This document shows positions 48,208-56,344 of a stretch of DNA of 64,000 bases, piece by piece. Each line of letters opens with the position of its first letter. The first letter of the stretch is position 1. Where the stretch lies: NCBI RefSeq assembly GCF_029626105.1, contig NZ_JARUBH010000009.1, forward strand, positions 2,108,001-2,172,000, in the 5' to 3' direction. The position numbers and the translations under genes were made by a program. The notes beneath the pieces were generated by a model. The model made no database searches, was not told the origin of the DNA, and was given only the letters and a program-made list of their open reading frames with translations. The stretch is from Solwaraspora sp. WMMD792 (GTDB lineage: Bacteria > Actinomycetota > Actinomycetes > Mycobacteriales > Micromonosporaceae).

Positions 48208-50991
48208 ATGTCGAGCCCCGCCGAGCGGTACGCCGCAGCGCGCCGCCGGGCCGCGCAGGCCGCCGCCTTTCCCGCGCTCGGGGAGTTCACCCTCGATCTC
48301 GGCTTCGACCTGGACGACTTCCAACGGGCCGCCTGCCAGGCCCTGGAACGGGGCAGCGGGGTGCTGGTCTGCGCGCCGACCGGGGCGGGCAAGACGGTGG
48401 TCGGCGAGTTCGCGGTCCACCTGGCGCTGCGCGCCGGTGCCGCGCCGGCCGGCGGCCCGCCGCGCAAGTGCTTCTACACCACCCCGATCAAGGCACTGTC
48501 CAACCAGAAGTACCACGACCTGGTCGACCGGTACGGTGCCGCCCAGGTGGGGCTGCTGACCGGGGACAACGCGATCAACGGCGACGCGCCGGTGGTGGTG
48601 ATGACCACCGAGGTGCTGCGCAACATGCTGTACGCCAATTCGGCCACTCTGGACGGCCTGGCCTACGTGGTGATGGACGAGGTGCACTACCTGGCCGACC
48701 GGTTCCGGGGCGCGGTCTGGGAGGAGGTGATCATCCACCTGCCGTCGTCGGTCATCCTGGTGTCGTTGTCCGCGACGGTGTCCAACGCCGAGGAGTTCGC
48801 CGACTGGCTGGTCACCGTCCGCGGTGAGACCGAGGTGGTGGTCAGCGAGCACCGTCCTGTCCCGCTGTGGCAGCACATGCTGGTGGGGCGGCGGATGTTC
48901 GACCTGTTCCACGACGCCGACGCGGCCCGCAAACACGACGTGCATCCGGAGTTGCTGCGCTACAGCCGGGAGATGCTGCGCCGGCTGGAACTCGGTGACG
49001 GCCGTACCCACGGGCCGGGCTGGGGCCGGTCCGGTGGTCGCGGCCCGCGTTGGCGTCCGCCGCTGCGGGCGGACGTGATCGAACGCCTGGAGCGGGAGGG
49101 CCTACTGCCGGCGATCCTGTTCGTGTTCAGCCGGGCCGGGTGCGATGCCGCCGTCGCCCAGTGTCTGGCCGCCGGGCTCCGGCTGACCACCCCGGACGAG
49201 CGCGCCGAGATCCGTCGGCTGGTGGAGGCGCGGCTGTCCAGTCTGCCGGCCGAGGACCTGTCGGTGCTCGGCTACTGGGGCTGGCTGGACGGGCTGGAAC
49301 GCGGTCTCGCCGCGCACCACGCCGGCATGCTGCCGGCCTTCAAGGAGGTCGTCGAGGAGCTGTTCGTCCGAGGCCTGATCAAGGCCGTGTTCGCCACCGA
49401 GACGCTGGCGTTGGGGATCAACATGCCGGCCCGCTGTGTGGTGCTGGAGCGGCTGGTCAAGTTCAACGGGGAGGCGCATGTCGACCTGACCCCGGGCGAG
49501 TACACCCAGCTGACCGGGCGGGCCGGCCGGCGCGGCATCGACGTGGAGGGCCACGCGGTGGTGGTCTGGTCGCCGGAGGTCGATCCGCGGCACGTCGCCG
49601 GGCTCGCCTCGACCCGGACCTACCCGCTGCGGTCGAGTTTCCGACCGTCCTACAACATGGCGGTCAACCTGGTCGGCACCGTCGGTTTCGACGCTGCCCG
49701 GGAGCTGCTCGAGTCGTCCTTCGCCCAGTTCCAGGCGGACCGGTCGGTGGTCGGCCTGGCCCGGCAGGCGCAGCGCAACACCGAGACCATCGAGGCGTAC
49801 GGCGTCGAGGTGCGCTGCGACCTCGGCGACTTCGACGCGTACTTCGATCTGCGGGTGGCGATCGCCGACCGGGAGCGGGAGTTGGCCCGGCAGGGTCAGC
49901 AGCAGCGGCGCACCGCGGCGGTCGACTCGCTGGAGCGGCTGCGGGTCGGTGACGTCATCCGGGTGCCGTCGGGTCGGCGGGCCGGGTTGGCTGTGGTGCT
50001 GGATCCCGGGGCGGGCGGGTTCGGCGAGCCCCGCCCGCTGGTGCTGACCCAGGACCGGTGGGCGGGCCGGGTGTCGGTCGGCGACTTCACCGTCCCTGCG
50101 GAGGTGCTGACCCGGATCCGGGTGCCGAAGCACTTCAACCACCGGTCCCCGGCGGCCCGGCGGGATCTGGCGGCGGCGGTGGCCGGGACGGGCCTGGGTC
50201 GCCACGGCGCTCGCCGCCGGGGGCGTGCGCGCGGTGACCGGGACGACGACCGGATCACCCAGTTGCGCGCCGAGTTGCGTCGGCACCCCTGCCACAGCTG
50301 TCCGGACCGGGAGGAGCATGCCCGCTGGGCGGAACGACGGCACCGGCTGGCCCGCGACACCGACGAGCTGCGGGCCCGGGTGGCCGGCCGGACCGGATCG
50401 TTGACCCGGACCTTCGACCGGGTCTGCGGTCTGCTGACCGACCGCGGCTACCTGACATCCGACGGTACGGTGACCGACGCCGGGCGGATGTTGGCCCGGA
50501 TCTGGACGGAGACCGACCTGCTGGTCGCCGAGTGCCTGCGCCGAGGTGTCTGGGACGGTCTGGCGCCGGCGGAGCTGGCCGCTGCGGTGTCGGTGGTGGT
50601 GTACGAGGCCCGCCGCGACGTCGACGAGCGGGCGGCGCTGCCGCGGGGGGCGGTCGCCGCGGCGGTGGACGCCACCACCGCGATCTGGGCCAGCCTGGAG
50701 GCCGACGAGGCGGCCGCCGGCCTGGAGTCGACCCGGGAGCCGGATCTCGGCTTTGTCTGGCCGATCTACCGGTGGGCCCGGGGCGAGCCGCTGGCCAAGG
50801 TGCTGGCCAGCGGGGACAGCCTGGACGGGGAGATGCCGGCCGGGGACTTCGTCCGGTGGGCCCGGCAGGTCGCCGACATGCTCGGGCAGCTGGCCCAGGC
50901 CCGTGGTGCGTCGCCGCAGCTGGCGCGGACGGCCGCGCAGGCGGTGTCCGCGCTGCAGCGCGGAGTACTGGCCTACCAGACGACGGGGTGA
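48208..50991 (+). CDS. helY: Ski2/Mtr4-like DEVH-box RNA helicase HelY
   Basis: Superfamily 2 helicase of 927 residues, ortholog type of Rv2092c. Motif I APTGAGKTVVGEF lies near residue 57, motif II DEVHYL near 156, motif III SATVSN, and motif VI QLTGRAGRRGID near 435. The C-terminal half contains the ratchet/DSHCT domain. Relatives unwind RNA and take part in RNA surveillance or DNA repair. It is transcribed with its own leaderless promoter downstream of a divergent HAD gene, keeping the order tatC-helY seen in mycobacteria. Confidence 0.94.
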   Translation: MSSPAERYAAARRRAAQAAAFPALGEFTLDLGFDLDDFQRAACQALERGSGVLVCAPTGAGKTVVGEFAVHLALRAGAAPAGGPPRKCFYTTPIKALSNQKYHDLVDRYGAAQVGLLTGDNAINGDAPVVVMTTEVLRNMLYANSATLDGLAYVVMDEVHYLADRFRGAVWEEVIIHLPSSVILVSLSATVSNAEEFADWLVTVRGETEVVVSEHRPVPLWQHMLVGRRMFDLFHDADAARKHDVHPELLRYSREMLRRLELGDGRTHGPGWGRSGGRGPRWRPPLRADVIERLEREGLLPAILFVFSRAGCDAAVAQCLAAGLRLTTPDERAEIRRLVEARLSSLPAEDLSVLGYWGWLDGLERGLAAHHAGMLPAFKEVVEELFVRGLIKAVFATETLALGINMPARCVVLERLVKFNGEAHVDLTPGEYTQLTGRAGRRGIDVEGHAVVVWSPEVDPRHVAGLASTRTYPLRSSFRPSYNMAVNLVGTVGFDAARELLESSFAQFQADRSVVGLARQAQRNTETIEAYGVEVRCDLGDFDAYFDLRVAIADRERELARQGQQQRRTAAVDSLERLRVGDVIRVPSGRRAGLAVVLDPGAGGFGEPRPLVLTQDRWAGRVSVGDFTVPAEVLTRIRVPKHFNHRSPAARRDLAAAVAGTGLGRHGARRRGRARGDRDDDRITQLRAELRRHPCHSCPDREEHARWAERRHRLARDTDELRARVAGRTGSLTRTFDRVCGLLTDRGYLTSDGTVTDAGRMLARIWTETDLLVAECLRRGVWDGLAPAELAAAVSVVVYEARRDVDERAALPRGAVAAAVDATTAIWASLEADEAAAGLESTREPDLGFVWPIYRWARGEPLAKVLASGDSLDGEMPAGDFVRWARQVADMLGQLAQARGASPQLARTAAQAVSALQRGVLAYQTTG

Positions 50992-51160
50992 CTGCCGGTC
51001 GATGGTCGGGGTGCGTGACGTAGTCGCTGGTACCGGTGGTGCGTCACGATGTCGACACGGCCTGGCAAAACAACCGAACGATCGCTTGCGAAGACCCTTT
51101 TGGCTGCTCACCATCGGTCCGGGGAGTACCAGCCTGTGGCTTGGGCCTGAGGGGGCGGAC

Positions 51161-52072
51161 GTGGCAGAGATCAATCATTTTGAGTACGGCTTCATCACAC
51201 CCACACTGAGTTACGCGTTGTCGGTGCTCGGTTCGTTTCTCGGACTGATCTGCGCCGTGCGGGTCCGCGAGTCGGACACCCCGGGCCGGCGGGCCTGGTG
51301 GCTGTCGCTGTCGGCCTTCGCGATCGGTGGCACCGCCATCTGGACCATGCACTTCATGGCGATGCTCGGCTTCAGCGTGGCCGGCACCCAGATCCGCTAC
51401 GACATCGCGATCACCATCGCCAGCGCGGTGATCGCGATCGCCGCAGTCGCGTTCGGGCTGTTCCTGGTCGGCTTCGGCCGGCCGTCGCTGGTGAAGATCC
51501 TGCTCGGCGGGGTCATCACCGGCCTGGGCGTGGCCGCGATGCACTACACCGGGATGGCCGCGATGCGGCTCAACGGCGACATCGGCTACGCCTCGGGCCG
51601 GGTGACGCTCTCCGTGGTGATCGCGGTGATCGCGGCGACGGTGGCGCTGTGGCTGGCGGTCACGGTCCGCCGGCCGCTGGCGATGACCGGGTCCGCGCTG
51701 CTGATGGGTGTCGCGGTCAACGGCATGCACTTCACCGGCATGACGGCCATGTCGGTGCACCTGCACGAGCCGACCGGCGTGCTCAACGGGGCGACCGCGG
51801 CCACCCTGCTGGTGCCGATCGGCGTGGCGGTGCTGCTCGTGGTGATCGGCCTGGTGTACGCGGTGCTGTCGGCCCCGACGGAGGAGGACCGGGCCGCGGC
51901 GGCGTACCTTGACGCGCGGATCGCCGAGCGGCGCAGCAGCCCACCGCCGCCCCCGGCCCGGCCGAACGGGTTCACCCCGTTGCGCAGTGGCTCGAACACC
52001 AGCGGCTCGAACTCCAGCGGTGAGCAGAACGCGTCGAGCCGGTCAGGCGGGTTCAACGGGTTCAACGCCTGA
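51161..52072 (+). CDS. MHYT-domain integral membrane sensor, without output domain
   Basis: Membrane protein of 303 residues with about seven helices. The MHYT motif appears three times: MHFMAMLGFS (about 66), MHYTGMAAM (about 127) and MHFTGMTAM (about 190). It is usually linked to a copper or gas-sensing role and often fused to GGDEF/EAL or kinase domains. Here only a Ser/Pro-rich, Asn-containing tail follows (about 245-303), so it may act alone or with an unlinked partner. The GTG has GAGGGGGCGGAC upstream. It overlaps the convergent exonuclease gene by 30 bases. Confidence 0.85.
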   Translation: MAEINHFEYGFITPTLSYALSVLGSFLGLICAVRVRESDTPGRRAWWLSLSAFAIGGTAIWTMHFMAMLGFSVAGTQIRYDIAITIASAVIAIAAVAFGLFLVGFGRPSLVKILLGGVITGLGVAAMHYTGMAAMRLNGDIGYASGRVTLSVVIAVIAATVALWLAVTVRRPLAMTGSALLMGVAVNGMHFTGMTAMSVHLHEPTGVLNGATAATLLVPIGVAVLLVVIGLVYAVLSAPTEEDRAAAAYLDARIAERRSSPPPPPARPNGFTPLRSGSNTSGSNSSGEQNASSRSGGFNGFNA

Positions 52073-53020
52073 CCCGCTAGCGTCCGCACCGCCGGACCCG
52101 CCGGCGCCCCGTGCCATCGCGTCGACCAGCCGCCGGCAGGAACCCGCGAGGTTCCACCGGTCCGCCAGCTCCATCAACCGGTCGGGGTCGGCTGGTGCGG
52201 TAGGCAGCCGCACCGGTTCGACCGCCAGGTCAAGGTCCCGGGCCACCCGTACCACGGTCGGCGCGACCGCCAGGTAGTCGCGGGCGGCGGCCAGCCGGGC
52301 CCGCAGACCGGGAGCGAACCCGGACCGTGGGTCGTCCAGTGCCGCGACCAGCCCGGCCAGATCGCCGTACCGTTGCAGCAGCCGCGCGGCGGTCTTGGCA
52401 CCGACACCCGGCACTCCCGGCAGACCGTCGCTCGGGTCGCCGCGCAGCGCGGCGAAGTCGGCGTACCCGGCCGGCGGCACCCCGAAGCGCTGCTCGACGG
52501 CCGCGCCGTCGCAGTCCTCCAGCTTGGCCACCCCCCGACCGACGTACAGCAACCGGACCGGGTGTTCGTCGTCGACCAGCTGGAACAGGTCCCGGTCGCC
52601 GGAGACCACCTCGACCGGGCCGGCCTGCCGGGTGGCGAGCGTGCCGAGGACGTCGTCGGCCTCGTAGCCGGCCGCGCCGATGGCCGGCACCCCCAGCGCG
52701 GACAGCACGTCCAACAGCACCGGCAGCTGCGGCACCAGGGTGTCCGGGACGATTTCCCCGCCGTCGGGCGCCACCCGGTGCGCTTTGTACGACGGCAGCA
52801 GCCGCACCCGCCAGTCTGGCCGCCAGTCGTGGTCCAGGGCGCAGATCAGTCGCCCCGGCCGTCGCCGGGTGATCAGCGCGGCGAGCATGTCGAGGAAGCC
52901 GCGTATGGCGTTGACCGGCTCACCGGCGGCGGTGCGGGCGGCGGACTCGGGCACCCCGAAGTACGCCCGGAAGTACAGGCTCGGGGCGTCGACGGCGAGC
53001 AGGGGGTCGGATCGGTTCAC
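52043..53020 (-). CDS. 5'-3' exonuclease (FEN/PolI-5'-nuclease-like)
   Basis: Structure-specific nuclease of 325 residues like Rv2090, the free-standing version of the PolI 5' nuclease domain. Acidic metal-binding sites appear as LLAVDAPSLYFRAYFG, ICALDHDWRPDWR, AAGYEADDVLGTLA, VVSGDRDLFQLVDD and ALRGDPSDGLPGVPGVGAKTAA (read in parts), in the correct order with the helix-hairpin-helix. It may process RNA primers or flaps. The C-terminal 30 residues overlap the MHYT gene on the other strand. Confidence 0.92.
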   Translation of the reverse strand: MNRSDPLLAVDAPSLYFRAYFGVPESAARTAAGEPVNAIRGFLDMLAALITRRRPGRLICALDHDWRPDWRVRLLPSYKAHRVAPDGGEIVPDTLVPQLPVLLDVLSALGVPAIGAAGYEADDVLGTLATRQAGPVEVVSGDRDLFQLVDDEHPVRLLYVGRGVAKLEDCDGAAVEQRFGVPPAGYADFAALRGDPSDGLPGVPGVGAKTAARLLQRYGDLAGLVAALDDPRSGFAPGLRARLAAARDYLAVAPTVVRVARDLDLAVEPVRLPTAPADPDRLMELADRWNLAGSCRRLVDAMARGAGGSGGADASGSGVEPVEPA

Positions 53021-53098
53021 GCGCTACAGCCTCGCACAGCCCGGTGACACCGCCGGTTGTCCGGCACGGCCGGCGGGGCGGTGCGGCAGGCTGCCGAC

Positions 53099-54238
53099 AT
53101 GAGCTTCCTGCCCGGCCTGGAGCTGAGTCGCCGGTTTCATCACGCGGTGGTGGCGCCGGCGATCGCCGCCCGGTTCCCCCGGCTGCGCTACGCCGCAGCC
53201 CGGATGGACACCGGGTCGGAGCTGTTCGGGTTCGACACGGAACGCTCCCGCGACCACGACTGGGGTCCACGGGTGCAGGTGTTCCTCGACCGCGCCGACG
53301 CCGGCCTGGCCGACCAGGTGTGCGCCGCCGTCACCGAGGAAATGCCGGCGACCTTTCTGGGCTTCCCGACCAGGTTCGCGCCGGACGCCGACCGGAGTCT
53401 GGGAGTTCCGGCGCTCGATGGTGCCCGGCACGGGGTGACGGTGACGGACGTGGCTGCCTGGTGCCAGCGGGTGCTGGGCTTCGATCCGGCCGACGGGCCG
53501 GGCCGGCTGGACTGGCTCGCCACCCCCACTCAACGGCTCGCCGAGTTCACCGCCGGGGACGTGTTCCACGACGCCCTGCCGGAGCTGGTGGCCCGGTCGG
53601 CCGGGCCGACCGGTGGGCTGACCGGTCGCCGCGCGGTTCTCGCCTGGTACCCACCGGACATCTGGCGGTACGTGCTGGCCGCGGCCTGGGCCCGGGTGGC
53701 CGGCGAGGAGCCGTTTGTCGGCCGGTGCGGGGAGGTCGGCGACGAGATCGGCGGCGCGGTGGTGACCGCCCGGATCGTGCGGGACCTGATGCGGCTGGCG
53801 TTGCTGGTCGGCCGCTGCTATCCGCCGTACCACAAGTGGCTGGGCAGCGCGTTCGCCCGGCTGCCGGACGACGACGGGCTGTGCGCGACGTTGGCCGCGG
53901 CGTTGTCGGCGACCGGGTGGAGCGTGCGGCAGCGGCGGCTGTGTCAGGCGTACGAGCTGCTGGCGGTGCGGACCAACCAGCTCGCGCTGGCCGCACCGGT
54001 GGAGCCGACGGTACGGCCGTTCCGGGACCGGCCGTTCCTGGTGCTCGACGCGGCCAGGTTCGCTCGGGCACTGTGGTCGGCGATCGGTGACCGCGAGCTG
54101 CGGGCGCTGCCGGTGCTGGGGGCGGTGGATCAGGTCGTCGACCACACCGCGCTGCTCACCGATGTCGCGCGGACCCGCACGGTGATGGGTTGCGTCCTGG
54201 GACTGGACCACGACGGGACGCGGCCAAACGAACGTTAA
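53099..54238 (+). CDS. DUF4037 domain protein, nucleotidyltransferase-like
   Basis: A 379-residue protein with DUF4037 at its core. The N-terminal segment DTGSELFGFDTERSRDHDWGPR resembles a nucleotidyltransferase-type Gly-Ser...Asp-x-Asp site (about residues 38-60), suggesting possible antitoxin- or transferase-like activity. LRDL, RLALLVGRCYPPYHKW and QAYELLAVRTNQLAL belong to the helical rest. No biochemical function is known to me. The ATG has GGCAGGCTGCCGAC upstream. Its TAA stop forms the first half of the next gene's -10 hexamer. Confidence 0.8.
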   Translation: MSFLPGLELSRRFHHAVVAPAIAARFPRLRYAAARMDTGSELFGFDTERSRDHDWGPRVQVFLDRADAGLADQVCAAVTEEMPATFLGFPTRFAPDADRSLGVPALDGARHGVTVTDVAAWCQRVLGFDPADGPGRLDWLATPTQRLAEFTAGDVFHDALPELVARSAGPTGGLTGRRAVLAWYPPDIWRYVLAAAWARVAGEEPFVGRCGEVGDEIGGAVVTARIVRDLMRLALLVGRCYPPYHKWLGSAFARLPDDDGLCATLAAALSATGWSVRQRRLCQAYELLAVRTNQLALAAPVEPTVRPFRDRPFLVLDAARFARALWSAIGDRELRALPVLGAVDQVVDHTALLTDVARTRTVMGCVLGLDHDGTRPNER

Positions 54239-54241
54239 GCT
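54236..54241 (+). promoter_or_regulatory. -10 hexamer (TAAGCT) overlapping the DUF4037 stop codon
   Basis: TAAGCT, 6 bases, then GTG. The TAA is the stop of the upstream gene. Confidence 0.5.
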
Positions 54242-54247
54242 TGCTGG

Positions 54248-55459
54248 GTGTCGATCGGCACCGTCGGCCCGCCACCGCGGGCCGGCGCCGGCCCGCTCAC
54301 CACCCTGGAGCGCACCACCATGACCGTCGAACGCGTCCTGCCCACGCCCGAGGCATACGACCTGATCGAGTTGGCCACCGAGCTTGCCGACCGGGAGCTG
54401 GCCGGCCGGGCCGCCGATTTCGAGGCGCGGGCCGAGTTCCCCCGGGAGGTGGTCCGCACCCTCGGCCGGGCCGGTCTGCTCGGCCTGCCGTTCGCGGAGT
54501 CCGACGGCGGTGCGGGCCAGCCCTACGAGGTGTATCTGCAGGTGCTGGAGGTGCTGGCCAGCCGTTGGTTGGCGGTCGCCGAGGCGGTCAGCGTGCACAC
54601 GTTGTCCTGCTATCCGGTGGCCGAGTACGGCACTGACCGGCAACGGAAGCTGTTGCCGGAGATGCTCGGCGGTGAGCTGCTGGGTGCGTACTGCCTCAGC
54701 GAGCCGCAGGGCGGGTCGGACGCGGCGGCGCTGACCACCCGGGCGGTTCGCGACGGGGACGACTACGTGGTGACCGGGACGAAGGCGTGGATCACCCATG
54801 CGGCGGTGGCTGACTTCTACAACGTCTTCTGCCGCACCGGCGGACCTGGAACGCGGGGCATCTCGTGTCTGTTCGTCCCGGCCGGCACCGCCGGCGTGCT
54901 GCCGCAGCCGGCGGAGCGCACCATGGGCCTGCGCTCCTCCCCGGTCGCCCAACTGGTGTTCGACCAGGCCCGGGTGCCGGCGGAGCACCTGGTCGGTGCC
55001 GCGGGCTCCGGCTTCGGTGTGGCGATGTCCGCGCTGGCCGCCGGCCGGCTGGGGATCGCCGCCTGTGCGGTCGGGCTGGCCCAGGCCGCGCTCGACCACG
55101 CGGTCGGCTACGCCCGGGAGCGGGAGCAGTTCGGCCGGCCGATCATCGACCTGCAGGGGCTGGGGTTCCTGTTGGCGGACATGGCCACCCAGGTGTCGGC
55201 CGCTCGGGCGGTGACCCTGGCCGCGGCCCGGTTGCGCGACGCCGGTCGGGCGTACGCCGTCGAGGCGGCCAAGGCCAAACTGTTCGCCACCGACGTCGCG
55301 ATGAAGGTCACCGTCGACGCGGTCCAGGTGCTCGGCGGGTACGGCTACGTGGCCGACCATCCGGTGGAGCGGTACCTGCGCGAGGCGAAGGTGCTGCAGA
55401 TCGTGGAGGGGACGAACCAGATCCAGCGGGTGGTGATCTCCCGGGCACTGGCCCGGTGA
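54248..55459 (+). CDS. Acyl-CoA dehydrogenase family protein
   Basis: FAD flavoenzyme of 403 residues (379 if the ATG at 54320 is used) that introduces a trans double bond into an acyl-CoA. N-terminal helical domain, then FAD-contacting LSEPQGGSDAAALTTRA and VTGTKAWITHAA, a CoA/flavin region FGRPIIDLQGLG and the C-terminal catalytic glutamate in IVEGTNQIQR. The GTG has a textbook leaderless -10, while the ATG has CTGGAGCG and a better family length, so both may be used. It is followed by an Lrp regulator, a pairing common to amino-acid or branched-acyl degradation. Confidence 0.88.
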   Translation: MSIGTVGPPPRAGAGPLTTLERTTMTVERVLPTPEAYDLIELATELADRELAGRAADFEARAEFPREVVRTLGRAGLLGLPFAESDGGAGQPYEVYLQVLEVLASRWLAVAEAVSVHTLSCYPVAEYGTDRQRKLLPEMLGGELLGAYCLSEPQGGSDAAALTTRAVRDGDDYVVTGTKAWITHAAVADFYNVFCRTGGPGTRGISCLFVPAGTAGVLPQPAERTMGLRSSPVAQLVFDQARVPAEHLVGAAGSGFGVAMSALAAGRLGIAACAVGLAQAALDHAVGYAREREQFGRPIIDLQGLGFLLADMATQVSAARAVTLAAARLRDAGRAYAVEAAKAKLFATDVAMKVTVDAVQVLGGYGYVADHPVERYLREAKVLQIVEGTNQIQRVVISRALAR

Positions 55460-55462
55460 CGG

Positions 55463-55468
55463 TAGGTT
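55463..55468 (+). promoter_or_regulatory. -10 hexamer (TAGGTT) of a leaderless Lrp transcript
   Basis: TAGGTT, 7 bases, then GTG. It lies just after the dehydrogenase stop codon. Confidence 0.5.
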
Positions 55469-55475
55469 TCTCGCC

Positions 55476-55919
55476 GTGGAAGAGACCGATCGCGCTATCG
55501 TCGCCGCGCTGACCACCGACGGCCGGGTGTCGTACACCGAGCTGGCCGAGCGGGTGGGCCTGTCGGTGTCGGCGGTTCATCAGCGGGTGCGCCGGCTGGA
55601 GCAGCGCGGGGTGGTCAACGGCTACACCGCCCGGGTGTCGTACGAGGCGGTGGGGCTGCCGTTGAGCGCGTTCGTCGCGATCCGGCCGCTGGACCCGTCC
55701 CAGCCGGACGACGCCCCGGAACGGCTGTCGCATCTGGCCGAGATCGATTCCTGTTATTCGGTGGCGGGGGAGGACTTCTACCTGTTGCTGGTCCGGGTGG
55801 CGAGCCCGGCGGATCTGGAACGGCTGCTGCAGGAAATCCGGACGGCGGCGAACGTCACCACTCGCACGACGGTGGTGCTGTCCACCCCGTACGAGTCACG
55901 TCCGCCGAAACTCGTCTGA
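55476..55919 (+). CDS. Lrp/AsnC family transcriptional regulator
   Basis: Feast/famine regulator of 147 residues with a short helix-turn-helix (about 1-50: TDRAIVAALTTDGRVSYTELAERVGLSVSAVHQRVRRL, read in parts) and a RAM ligand-binding domain (about 60-140, ending LLQEIRTAANVTTRTTVVL). The effector is probably an amino acid. It is encoded 17 bp after an acyl-CoA dehydrogenase gene, so it may control that gene and the nearby KamA-type aminomutase. This inference rests on position only. Confidence 0.9.
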   Translation: MEETDRAIVAALTTDGRVSYTELAERVGLSVSAVHQRVRRLEQRGVVNGYTARVSYEAVGLPLSAFVAIRPLDPSQPDDAPERLSHLAEIDSCYSVAGEDFYLLLVRVASPADLERLLQEIRTAANVTTRTTVVLSTPYESRPPKLV

Positions 55920-55969
55920 GTCTGTCGCCCGGCGTCATCCCGGCACGGCTGCCGGGATGCAGCTCCCTT

Positions 55970-55993
55970 CCTATCATCCTAGGATGCACTAGG
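55970..55993. promoter_or_regulatory. Second copy of the GntR-type palindrome, upstream of csbD
   Basis: CCTATCATCCTAGGATGCACTAGG with a perfect 12-bp palindrome CATCCTAGGATG at 55975-55986. It matches the first 15 bases of the GntR operator candidate at 15307-15321 with one difference. Confidence 0.45.
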
Positions 55994-56053
55994 CGTTGTG
56001 CTCAACGCCATCGCGCACCCCAACGGCCCAGCGACCACGCTGACTGCCGCACC

Positions 56054-56078
56054 GTTTGAAGCCCACGACGCCGGGCAT
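56054..56078 (+). promoter_or_regulatory. SigB-like stress promoter for csbD
   Basis: GTTT, 15 bases, GGGCAT: a close match to the actinobacterial stress-sigma consensus GTTT-N14-16-GGGTAY. The start would be near 56085, about 50 bases before csbD. Confidence 0.4.
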
Positions 56079-56133
56079 GCAGGAAGCACGGACGGAAACC
56101 GTCCGGTCAGTACCGCGATAGGAGTGATCGACC

Positions 56134-56328
56134 ATGGGCATGACCGACAAGGCGCGCAACAAGGCCGAGGAGCTCAAGGGCCAGGCGAAGGAGCGCTACG
56201 GCGCGGCGACCGACAACGAGCAGATGCGGGCCGAGGGCGCCGCCGAGGCGAGCAAGGCCCGGACCAAGGACGCGGGGGAGCACGCGAAGGACGCCGGACG
56301 TAACGTACGGGACGCGTTCAGCGGCTGA
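56134..56328 (+). CDS. CsbD family general stress protein
   Basis: Small 64-residue Lys/Glu/Ala-rich protein (MGMTDKARNKAEELKGQAKE, then EQMRAEGAAEASKARTKDA) of the CsbD family, first known from the SigB regulon of Bacillus. Its function is unknown but it accumulates under stress. A SigB-type promoter and the palindrome at 55970 lie upstream. The ATG follows GATAGGAGTGATCGACC. It is convergent with the KamA-type gene, whose stop lies 16 bp away. Confidence 0.9.
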   Translation: MGMTDKARNKAEELKGQAKERYGAATDNEQMRAEGAAEASKARTKDAGEHAKDAGRNVRDAFSG

Positions 56329-56344
56329 CGAGCAGCGGGCCGGA

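Noticed and set aside
49102-51174. A long minus-strand frame opposite helY
   Set aside because: No motifs, and the plus strand encodes a complete helicase.
55989-56177. Small minus-strand gene opposite the csbD leader
   Set aside because: Low-complexity frame without a binding site, lying over a regulatory region.
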